NCBI GenBank assembly: GCA_030550175.1
Contig: JAUQPW010000008.1
Coordinates: 34,137 to 84,978, forward strand
Direction: 5' to 3'
DNA from: a bacterium
GTDB taxonomy: Bacteria > Moduliflexota > Moduliflexia > Moduliflexales > JAUQPW01
DNA: 50,842 bases
The notes beneath the pieces were generated by a model, which saw only the letters and a program-made list of their open reading frames with translations, made no database searches and was not told the origin of the DNA. Numbering within the stretch: position 1 is the first letter of the stretch; the number at the start of each line of letters is the position of its first letter. This document shows positions 44,416-50,842 of this stretch, one piece after another. Position numbers and translations under genes: made by a program.

Positions 44416-45495
44416 ATGCCTTGGAAAGACAGAAATCCCAGACGAGGTCCTGGAGGGGATTTTGATGAGGAACCCGAGTTTAAATTGCCCGGTTTAGATT
44501 TACCCAGGATGTTCTGGCCGAAAACTTTTAATCTAGTGATTGTTTTGGTGGTGGCTCTGGGACTTTTTATAGCCGCCGGAGTCTATAAGGTGAACTTGGG
44601 TGAGGTAGGAGTGGTTAAGCGTTTCGGTAAACTTAACCGAATCGTCAGTCCGGGTTTACATTATCGAATTCCCTTCATCGAAGAAGTAGCAACCCCCAAA
44701 GTAGAAGAAGCTAAACGCGAGGAAATCGGCTTTAGGACCATAGATCCGGGTCCTCCAGCCAAGTATCAGGATGTGCCTAAAGAATCCCTTATGCTCACCG
44801 GGGATGAAAACATTATCGATATCGATGTCATTGTACAATATCGAATTAAGGATGCAGCCGCCTATTTATTCAACGTGAGAGATCAACAAAAAACCGTGCG
44901 AGATGCCGCCGAAGCGGCTATCCGAGAGATTATAGGGAATCGAACCATTGATGAAGCTTTAACAACCGGGAAAACAGATATTCAGAACAGCACCCGGGAA
45001 CTCCTTCAACAGATTTTAGATAAGTACAATAGTGGAATCGTCATTGAGATGGTTCAACTACAAGATGTTCATCCCCCCCAGCAGGTTTTTGCTGCGTTTC
45101 GAGATGTAGCCAGTGCAAGGGAAGATCGAAATCGACTCATCAACGAAGCCCAAGGGTATCGAAACGACATTATTCCTAAAGCAGAAGGGACGGCAGCTGA
45201 GATTATTCAACAGGCGGAAGCTTACAAGCAAGAGAGGATCAACCGTGCCCTCGGGGATGTTACCCGATTCCGTCAAATCCTGGCGGAATACCAAAAGGCT
45301 AAAGAGATCACCAAGCAGCGACTATATCTCGAAACCATGGATGAGATCTTACCGGGTATTAATAAATACATCATCGATGAAACGTCCCAGAAAGGATTGT
45401 TACCCATACTCCAACTCAATAAAGAAGAATACCGTAAAGATGAAAATCATCCGGTTGGAAATGCATCCGAGGAAAGGAAAGGAGGAAATCCATGA
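44416..45495 (+). CDS. hflK: HflK, SPFH/prohibitin-type membrane protein
   Basis: 359 residues, strong ACAGGAGGAA before the ATG. N-terminal Gly/Arg-rich cytoplasmic tail, one membrane helix (about 36-57, FNLVIVLVVALGLFIAAGVY), then the SPFH domain (VNLGEVGVVKRFGKLNRIV) and a coiled coil. HflK with HflC forms a large periplasmic-facing cage that modulates FtsH proteolysis. The stop overlaps the hflC start by four bases. Confidence 0.92.
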   Translation: MPWKDRNPRRGPGGDFDEEPEFKLPGLDLPRMFWPKTFNLVIVLVVALGLFIAAGVYKVNLGEVGVVKRFGKLNRIVSPGLHYRIPFIEEVATPKVEEAKREEIGFRTIDPGPPAKYQDVPKESLMLTGDENIIDIDVIVQYRIKDAAAYLFNVRDQQKTVRDAAEAAIREIIGNRTIDEALTTGKTDIQNSTRELLQQILDKYNSGIVIEMVQLQDVHPPQQVFAAFRDVASAREDRNRLINEAQGYRNDIIPKAEGTAAEIIQQAEAYKQERINRALGDVTRFRQILAEYQKAKEITKQRLYLETMDEILPGINKYIIDETSQKGLLPILQLNKEEYRKDENHPVGNASEERKGGNP

Positions 45496-46400
45496 AGAGT
45501 TCATTGAGTACTATTGTTCTCCTGATTGTCGTCTTGATTCTGATAAACTCCCTTTTTTATACCGTGGATGAAACCGAGCAAGCGGTGGTGACCCAATTCG
45601 GTAAATTTGTAAAAACGGTGACAGAGCCCGGTTTGCATATCAAAGTTCCTTTTCTTCAACAGGTTACTATCTTTGAAGATAGGGTTCTGGGATATGATGC
45701 CGCTCCTAAAGAAGTGATCAGTCGGGATAAAAAGGCGATTGTCATGGACAATTATGCCAAATGGCGCATTGATGACGCTCAAAAGTTCTATGAAAGTGTC
45801 CGGGATGAGGCCCGCGCCCAATTCCGAATCGATGATATTATCTACTCCGAGTTGAGGGCAGAACTCGGTGTTCGTGATTTTGCCTCTATCATTGGAAAAG
45901 AGCGGAGCCAGATTATGGATAAAGTAACTGAGAACAGTAATCGACAGGCATCCAAATACGGAATTGAAATCGTGGATGTTCGGATTAAGCGAGCCGACTT
46001 ACCCCCCGAAAATGAAAAATCTATCTTCGGGCGCATGGAAACAGAACGCCAGCGAGAGGCCAAGCAATACCGCTCAGAAGGAGCAAGAGAAGCAACTAAA
46101 ATACGAGCCGAAGCCGATAAAGAAAGAACCATTATTCTGGCAGAAGCTTATAAAAAAGAACAACAAATCAAAGGGGAAGGGGACGCAGAGGCTATTAAAA
46201 TCTATGCTGAAGCCTATCAGCAGGATCCTGAGTTTTACGGATTTATCAGAACCTTAGAAGCCTACAAACGGTCCCTTAAAGAAAGGTCGACCCTTGTGCT
46301 ATCCCCAAATTCTGAGTTTCTAAAATATTTAACCCGGTTTAACCTGGATTCAGAATCCCAGCAGAATCAGAAGAACAATAAGGAAGATCATGGGAAATAA
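45492..46400 (+). CDS. hflC: HflC, partner of HflK
   Basis: 302 residues. N-terminal membrane helix (STIVLLIVVLILINSLFY), SPFH domain (ETEQAVVTQFGKFVKTV), the RIKRADLPPENEKSIFGRM segment typical of HflC, and an Ala/Glu-rich coiled coil. Translationally coupled to hflK through ATGA. Confidence 0.92.
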   Translation: MKSSLSTIVLLIVVLILINSLFYTVDETEQAVVTQFGKFVKTVTEPGLHIKVPFLQQVTIFEDRVLGYDAAPKEVISRDKKAIVMDNYAKWRIDDAQKFYESVRDEARAQFRIDDIIYSELRAELGVRDFASIIGKERSQIMDKVTENSNRQASKYGIEIVDVRIKRADLPPENEKSIFGRMETERQREAKQYRSEGAREATKIRAEADKERTIILAEAYKKEQQIKGEGDAEAIKIYAEAYQQDPEFYGFIRTLEAYKRSLKERSTLVLSPNSEFLKYLTRFNLDSESQQNQKNNKEDHGK

Positions 46401-46466
46401 AAAAACGAGCTTCTTCCTTTAAGTTAAGAGCTTAAAGACTTTTCACCGATTTTTAAGGGAAGAATC

Positions 46467-46697
46467 TTATTCTAAGATTTCAAGAATGCATCGAGTTCCA
46501 ACTTTGCGTCCGGCAGCATTCAAAATTGTCCGTAAAGCACGTGCGGTCCTTCCCTGCTTTCCGATAATTTTTCCGATGTCACTCTGGGCTACCCGAAGCT
46601 CGACGACAATCGTTTTCTCGCTCTGCACTTCCGTCGCTTGAACTTTCTCAGGCTCATCCACCAACAACTTAGCTATATACTCAACCAGCTCCTTCAT
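46467..46697 (-). CDS. khpA: KH-domain RNA-binding protein (KhpA/YlqC family)
   Basis: 76 residues, AAGGAGG before the ATG. Single KH domain with the RNA-binding loop [15 protein letters not shown], matching the size and pattern of KhpA. In other bacteria it binds many RNAs, often with KhpB, and affects cell size and translation. Usually near rpsP-rimM-trmD; none are seen here. Confidence 0.88.
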   Translation of the reverse strand: MKELVEYIAKLLVDEPEKVQATEVQSEKTIVVELRVAQSDIGKIIGKQGRTARALRTILNAAGRKVGTRCILEILE

Positions 46698-47158
46698 CCG
46701 AAAGTACCTCCTTATCCTATGAGATGATAGGAATTAGAACACTTGCACCAACTTAGGCACTATCTTAACTATCGACCGACCTACACAGCTACAACTTCTT
46801 AATTTGTCAAAGTTAAGATAAGCTTGGTTTTATGTCAAGGGATTTTTTGCAAATAAGAGATAACAAAGTATTAGTCGGTCGTTAAAATACATACAGAGTG
46901 TTATAATCCGACTATCTTCCATTTTTCAAAAAATTTTTTTGATTTTGATAAGAAATCTTATAGGGATCGTATAGGACCCTTTGAAAGGCGAATTGATATA
47001 CCTCAAACCTACCAGGAAAGAAAGGTTAAGGGGCTTTTACAGTAAACTTCGGAGAAGAGAATGGATTGTGATAACAATGGAGCAGCCAGATATAAAGCTT
47101 GAAGAAGTTCTCCCGGAGCAGGGTTCTAAATCTCCGAACCCCACCCCTATTGATAATG
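46698..47158. other. Intergenic region
   Basis: 461 bases between khpA and the 3' end of the extended rhodanese frame, both on the minus strand. No repeat copy or RNA gene recognised. A plus-strand open frame at 46981-47202 overlaps the rhodanese 3' part and has no family likeness. Confidence 0.4.
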
Positions 47159-47491
47159 CTACTTTGGTTCGACGGGATATCTGGCCTGCTGCCAGGCATT
47201 AAAGCCCCCGGAGAGGGGATGAACATCCTTATAACCTCGATCTAACAGGATCTGTGCCGCCCTGGCACTGGAACCTTCATTGGGTCACCTACAATAGGTG
47301 ATAATGGTACGATCCCGGGAGATTTCTTTTAGATGTTGCTCTACTTCATCCACCGGTATACGGATTGCACCGGGTAGCTTAACCTGGGATTCGCTCCAGG
47401 CTTTGGGATTTCGTACATCCAGAAAGACCAGTGGTTCACCGCCATCCATCCTCTGTTTGACTTCGCTAACGATCAGTCTGGTTGGCTCCAT
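47159..47491 (-). CDS. Rhodanese-domain protein with an in-frame TGA, candidate selenoprotein
   Basis: ATG at 47491 preceded by AAGGAGG. A single rhodanese domain: LVFLDVRNPKAWSESQVKLP and GAIRIPVDE, then the active-site loop TYCR. At 47285-47287 the frame meets TGA. Read through, it continues PNEGSSARAAQILLDRGY, VHPLSGGFNAWQQARYPVE to a TAG at 47159, a complete and undamaged domain of 110 residues. In relatives the loop reads YCxCPNE, so TGA replaces the second Cys codon (TGC). Sixteen bases after TGA a hairpin forms (GTGCC, loop AGGGC, GGCAC), placed as in bacterial SECIS elements. Either Sec is inserted here, or this is a recent TGC-to-TGA nonsense mutation leaving 68 residues. Confidence 0.7.
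47254..47268 (-). promoter_or_regulatory. SECIS-like hairpin after the rhodanese TGA
   Basis: Perfect 5-bp stem GTGCC/GGCAC around AGGGC on the transcribed strand. The apical G residues are 22-24 bases after the TGA, within the window reported for bacterial SECIS elements. Weaker outer pairing (GG/CC) extends the stem. Confidence 0.5.
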
Positions 47492-47678
47492 AGGCACCTC
47501 CTTAACAATAAATCATGAACTACGAATGATCACTGGTAATTCAGGACTTGTTGCCGACTACCTACTATTTAACTTATTCCGTTTCGCCAGAGTGTAAATC
47601 ATAAAATTAAGATAAATCAAACTGGGATCCTTCAAGAAAAGGTTTGACAAAACCCTGAAAGGGCTATATCCCATAGGT

Positions 47679-48539
47679 ATGAGGGAATCCTTTCAAAAAC
47701 TTCTGGAGAAACGATGGGAAAAAGGGTTTTTTGTCTGCATAGGTTTAGATTCGGAGTTCGGGAAAATCCCCAAGGCTGCCCAGGCAGGTTCTGTCAAGGA
47801 AACCCTTTTAAAATTTAATCGGGAAATTATTGAAGCTACGGGAGACCTGGTCTGTGCCTATAAACCCAATGTGGCTTTTTATGAGGCGGAAGGACCTGAG
47901 GGTTTCGAAGCCCTTATTTCTACAGTAAGATTTATCCATGCCACTTATCCCGAGGTTCCCGTTATTCTCGATGCTAAACGGGCCGATATTGGACATACCA
48001 ATGCTGCGTATGTAAAAGCCATGTTTGATATCTGTGAGGGGGATGCTTTAACCATTAATCCTTATGTGGGACAAGAAGCCCTTCAAGCTTTCCTGGATCG
48101 GAAAGATAAGGGAATCTTTGTCCTCTGTCGAACCTCAAATCCCGGAGCCGGAGAATTTCAAGATTTACAGGTCCTCAAAGAAGATCAAAAATTACCCCTT
48201 TATCTGGTTATTGCCCACCAGGTAGCAACAAAATGGAATCGTAATCGAAATTGTGGACTTGTGGTAGGGGCTTCTTACCCGAGGGAACTTAAAGAAATCC
48301 GACGGATCGCGGGAGATCTACCTGTTTTACTGCCCGGCATTGGAGCCCAGGGTGCCGAACTTACCCAGGCCCTCGCAGCTGGATTGGATTCGAAGGGTAC
48401 TGGACTCATCGTGAACGCCTCACGGAGTATCCTTTTTGCTTCTTCGGAAGTTGATTTTGCCCTGGCAGCCCGGCGAGAAACCGAAAGTCTCCATAACGCT
48501 ATTCAACAATATAGATTAAGTCTTAATTTAATTCACTAA
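47679..48539 (+). CDS. pyrF: Orotidine 5'-phosphate decarboxylase, type 2
   Basis: 286 residues. Carries the catalytic ILDAKRADIGHTN motif (Lys/Asp tetrad) and the phosphate-binding LVVGASYP and LPGIGAQGAE segments. Length and motif spelling place it in the longer type 2 group. Final step of UMP synthesis. No Shine-Dalgarno is visible. A TTGACA at 47644-47649 puts a likely transcription start very close to the ATG, so the message may be nearly leaderless. Confidence 0.92.
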   Translation: MRESFQKLLEKRWEKGFFVCIGLDSEFGKIPKAAQAGSVKETLLKFNREIIEATGDLVCAYKPNVAFYEAEGPEGFEALISTVRFIHATYPEVPVILDAKRADIGHTNAAYVKAMFDICEGDALTINPYVGQEALQAFLDRKDKGIFVLCRTSNPGAGEFQDLQVLKEDQKLPLYLVIAHQVATKWNRNRNCGLVVGASYPRELKEIRRIAGDLPVLLPGIGAQGAELTQALAAGLDSKGTGLIVNASRSILFASSEVDFALAARRETESLHNAIQQYRLSLNLIH

Positions 48540-48573
48540 GTTAACAGATCGGGAATTTTAAAGTATAAAAAAT

Positions 48574-48602
48574 TTGACAATATAACGAAGACATTATATT
48601 CT
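48574..48602 (+). promoter_or_regulatory. Sigma-70-type promoter for pyrE
   Basis: TTGACA at 48574-48579 and TATTCT at 48597-48602 with a 17-base spacer, 70 bases before the pyrE start. The spacing is ideal and the surroundings are AT-rich. Confidence 0.6.
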
Positions 48603-48672
48603 TTAGTCTTAGAGTTAAACTCTATGGTTAAAGGAAATTTTTTTAAACCTCGTAGATCCTAGTGCTACCATT

Positions 48673-49293
48673 GTGACCGAAAAGCAAGAAATTTTGGCTT
48701 CGGACCTTTTTGAAGTCGGAGCCATTAAATTCGGAGCTTTTAAGCTCAAACTTCATGAAAAAGTCCCTGATGCCCCTCTTTCTCCTATTTACATTGATTT
48801 GAGGATTCTCCGTTCCTTTCCCAAGGTCCTTCGAAATACCATCGAGGTCTTTAAAGAACTGATAGCCGGATTAAAATTTGATCTCCTGGCTGATATTCCA
48901 ACGGCTGCCACACCCCTTGTAGCCATTCTATCCTACGAAATGGGAATTCCCATGATTTCTCCCAGAAAAGATGAAAAAACCCATGGATTATCCCGCCGAA
49001 TCGACGGAGTCTTCCAAACCGGGCAAACGGTTCTTCTCCTGGATGATTTAATTACCAAGGCAGATAGTAAATTTGAGGCTATTCAAGCTCTTCAAGAAAA
49101 TGGACTGCGCGTTCAAGATGTCCTGGTCTTAGTGGACCGGGAACAGGGAGGGGCTCAGCAGCTTGAAGAAGCCGGATATCGTCTCCATGCAGTTTTTAAG
49201 CTCAAAGATTTACTGAGTTATTATTTAAAGAAGGGCCAGCTTGAGCCCGCAAGATATGAGGAGATTATGCGATATCTTGCGACGAGTACTTAA
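48673..49293 (+). CDS. pyrE: Orotate phosphoribosyltransferase
   Basis: 206 residues, GTG start. Phosphoribosyltransferase fold with the PRPP-binding segment VLLLDDLITKADSKFEAI (two Asp then Thr-Lys), the SYEMGIPMISPRKDEKTHG region with the catalytic Lys cluster, and an N-terminal hood. Position between pyrF and a dihydroorotase supports the pyrimidine assignment. It converts orotate and PRPP to OMP. Its PRPP loop is less typical (ITKADSK rather than TTGGS) but matches a known variant of the family. Confidence 0.86.
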   Translation: MTEKQEILASDLFEVGAIKFGAFKLKLHEKVPDAPLSPIYIDLRILRSFPKVLRNTIEVFKELIAGLKFDLLADIPTAATPLVAILSYEMGIPMISPRKDEKTHGLSRRIDGVFQTGQTVLLLDDLITKADSKFEAIQALQENGLRVQDVLVLVDREQGGAQQLEEAGYRLHAVFKLKDLLSYYLKKGQLEPARYEEIMRYLATST

Positions 49294-49640
49294 GATAGGT
49301 CCACAGGACATCTTATTGAATACCTTAACCCCAGAGATCCAGGCTTTCCGGGATAGGTTTTTTGGATCTAACCCTTCCAACTCCCTTTCCCCCTTATCTC
49401 CTCTCCCCCTTCTCCCAAGTTGGGAGAGGGGGAACGAAGGGGTGAGGGGAGAGTGGAGACCCGGGCAATCCCCGAGTTCTCCCTTCCTGCATGGGGAAGA
49501 GGGTTAGGTTAGAAAAACCTACCTCTGGAAGAGAGATCCGGCTGAATGGGAAAAACGAAAGTTGCTGATTCTCCCATTCTCTGAACTCTATACCTTTACA
49601 GAATCTTCATTGAAAATACCTGGATAGGGTCCTGAAGGAT
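49294..49640. other. Intergenic region with a palindromic repeat block
   Basis: About 49378-49460 holds a C-rich then G-rich inverted element with core TCTCCCAA-G-TTGGGAGA (49411-49427), followed by AGGGGGAACGAAGGGGTGAG. The same AGGGGGAACGA tail occurs in the repeat at about 19162, so this is a dispersed family. No gene is seen. Confidence 0.6.
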
Positions 49641-50705
49641 ATGGGTAAAAATAACCTTTTAAAACTCCCGGGACTCATTGATCCCCACGTGCACTTGCGA
49701 GATCCCGGGAGTACGGAGAAAGAAGATTTTTTTACAGGTACCTGCGCCGCGGTAGCCGGAGGCTATACGGCTATTATAGACATGCCCAATAACCCCCATC
49801 CCATCACTACCGAAGAAGCCCTCTCCGAAAAAATATCCCTGGCGAGCCGAAAAATCGTCTGCGATGTAGGGTTTCATTTTGGAGCGTCTCCTTCAAATTA
49901 TCCGGTTTATAAGCAAATTGAAGCCAAAGTAAAAGGCTTAAAGCTCTACCTGGATCAAACAACAGGTCCCCTGCTCATAGAGGATCTCGAAGCAATTCTA
50001 AATATTTTTCAACACTGGCCCGGTCAGAAACCTATTCTGGTCCATGCCGAAGGGGTTAAGGTTGCCATGGTACTGGCTTTAAGCTATTTATACCGAAAGC
50101 CGGTTCATTTTTGTCATATCAGCCAAAAATCTGAAATCGAGCTTATTAAGAAGGCAAAAGAGCAGGGCTTTCTTGTTACCTGCGAAGTAACCCCCCATCA
50201 CCTGTTTTTAACCCAAGAGGATGTTAAAAATCTCGGTGGATTTGGTATTATGAAACCCCCTCTGCCATCTAAACGAGATCAAGAGGCACTGTGGGAAAAC
50301 CTGGCAGTCATTGACCTGGTTGCTTCGGATCATGCCCCCCATACCCTGGCTGAAAAGCAAAGTCCTCAACCCCCGTTTGGGGTCCCGGGTTTAGAAACCA
50401 CACTTCCCCTTCTCTTAACGGCCGTATCTGAAAAACGATTGACCCTGGAGCGTCTGGTTGAGTTAACCTTCCTGAACCCCTCTCGTATTTTTAAGATTCA
50501 ACAAGATCCGGCCACATCCACAGAAGTTGATCTCCAGGAAAGCTATTTTATCCAAGGCTCCGAACTTAAAACCAAATGCCGCTGGTCTCCCTTTCAAGAC
50601 TGGAGAGTCTGCGGAAGGGTCCGACGCGTAACCCTTCGAGGTCAAATCGTTTTTGAGCAAGGACAGGTGCTGGTGCCCCCGGGTTTTGGGCGGATACTGT
50701 ACTGA
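49641..50705 (+). CDS. pyrC: Dihydroorotase, CAD-like
   Basis: 354 residues, GAAGGAT before the ATG. Metal and catalytic residues: HxH in DPHVHLRDPG, the candidate carboxylated Lys in GLKLYLDQTTG, His in LVHAEG and FCHIS, and Asp in ASDHAPHTLAEK. The substrate-loop spelling and the run CEVTPHHLFLTQEDV ... ALWENLAVIDL ... PGLETTLPLLLTAVSE resemble the dihydroorotase domain of animal CAD more than the common bacterial class I or II enzymes. It makes dihydroorotate from carbamoyl aspartate, fitting pyrF-pyrE upstream. Confidence 0.88.
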   Translation: MGKNNLLKLPGLIDPHVHLRDPGSTEKEDFFTGTCAAVAGGYTAIIDMPNNPHPITTEEALSEKISLASRKIVCDVGFHFGASPSNYPVYKQIEAKVKGLKLYLDQTTGPLLIEDLEAILNIFQHWPGQKPILVHAEGVKVAMVLALSYLYRKPVHFCHISQKSEIELIKKAKEQGFLVTCEVTPHHLFLTQEDVKNLGGFGIMKPPLPSKRDQEALWENLAVIDLVASDHAPHTLAEKQSPQPPFGVPGLETTLPLLLTAVSEKRLTLERLVELTFLNPSRIFKIQQDPATSTEVDLQESYFIQGSELKTKCRWSPFQDWRVCGRVRRVTLRGQIVFEQGQVLVPPGFGRILY

Positions 50706-50831
50706 TTGATCATAAAATGATAAATAATTCCAAGAAGAGGTAAAAAAGTATACTTGTGTGTGTATTTTGTGCTCGTGTAGTAAGAAGTTATCCAAAAACT
50801 GTGGAACCATTTTCTGCTTTTAACTATCCTA

Positions 50832-50842
50832 TAAAAGGAGGT
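50832..50842 (+). promoter_or_regulatory. Strong Shine-Dalgarno at the right edge
   Basis: The window ends in AAAGGAGGT, so a plus-strand gene almost certainly starts within about ten bases beyond the edge. Confidence 0.6.

Noticed and set aside
46981..47202. 73-residue plus-strand open frame
   Set aside because: Overlaps the 3' part of the rhodanese in antisense and has no recognisable features.
47285..47491. Rhodanese as a complete 68-residue protein ending at TGA
   Set aside because: It would stop in the middle of the active-site loop; the undamaged continuation of the domain argues for readthrough or a very recent nonsense mutation.
1..50842. tRNA, rRNA, integrase, transposase or phage genes
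   Set aside because: I looked through the intergenic regions and reading frames and recognised none; the repeats present lack an associated transposase gene in the window.

Overview
The window is a bacterial chromosome segment of moderate GC from an uncultured-looking, respiratory, nitrogen-cycling lineage. I cannot name the taxon. The strongest clues are a periplasmic nitrite oxidoreductase/nitrate reductase-like molybdoenzyme of the type II DMSO reductase family (19.4-28.1 kb) next to a clade II (Sec-type) nitrous oxide reductase cluster (7.0-17.5 kb). No rRNA, tRNA, CRISPR array, integrase or transposase was recognised.

Layout. 1-560: start of a Tat-exported molybdopterin oxidoreductase running off the left edge. 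1.7-4.6 kb, plus strand: Tat amidohydrolase, diheme cytochrome c and a protein with two PCP_red domains. 4.6-6.2 kb, minus: an ASKHA/2Fe-2S corrinoid-activator-like protein. 7.0-17.5 kb, minus: cytochrome c, nosZ, nosB, nosD and nosF, then a PAS-GAF-PAS-GGDEF gene whose EAL half was destroyed by deletion, then nosL and nosY. 17.0-28.1 kb, minus: CopD-like protein, an unknown CxxC protein, hemerythrin, TorD-type chaperone, beta subunit, a small unknown protein, alpha subunit, and a fused diheme cytochrome c/heme-b gamma subunit. Together these genes could reduce nitrate (or oxidise nitrite) and reduce N2O to N2, with dedicated cytochromes, copper handling and chaperoning.

29-50.8 kb is mostly housekeeping: M20 peptidase, GAF histidine kinase, a GlgC homologue lacking catalytic residues, three small proteins, Xaa-Pro peptidase, CPBP protease, an enolase-superfamily enzyme, two alpha/beta hydrolases, EF-G, a membrane protein with two L7/L12-CTD-like domains, an HMA protein, hflK-hflC, a KH-domain protein, a rhodanese, and pyrF-pyrE-pyrC.

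The most notable signals are four. (1) The rhodanese reading frame (47159-47491, minus) is interrupted by one in-frame TGA exactly where relatives carry the second Cys of a CxCPNE motif, with a bacterial-SECIS-like hairpin just downstream: a candidate selenoprotein. (2) Several families of small structured intergenic repeats occur: an ~84-bp element with five copies, GTAGGGGC-type palindromes (one inside the nosD coding frame), and G-rich hairpins filling every gap between the molybdoenzyme structural genes. (3) A related hairpin motif precedes both nosZ and its neighbouring cytochrome c gene. (4) Several proteins look repurposed: the GlgC-like protein, the truncated GGDEF-EAL protein and the L7/L12-like membrane protein.
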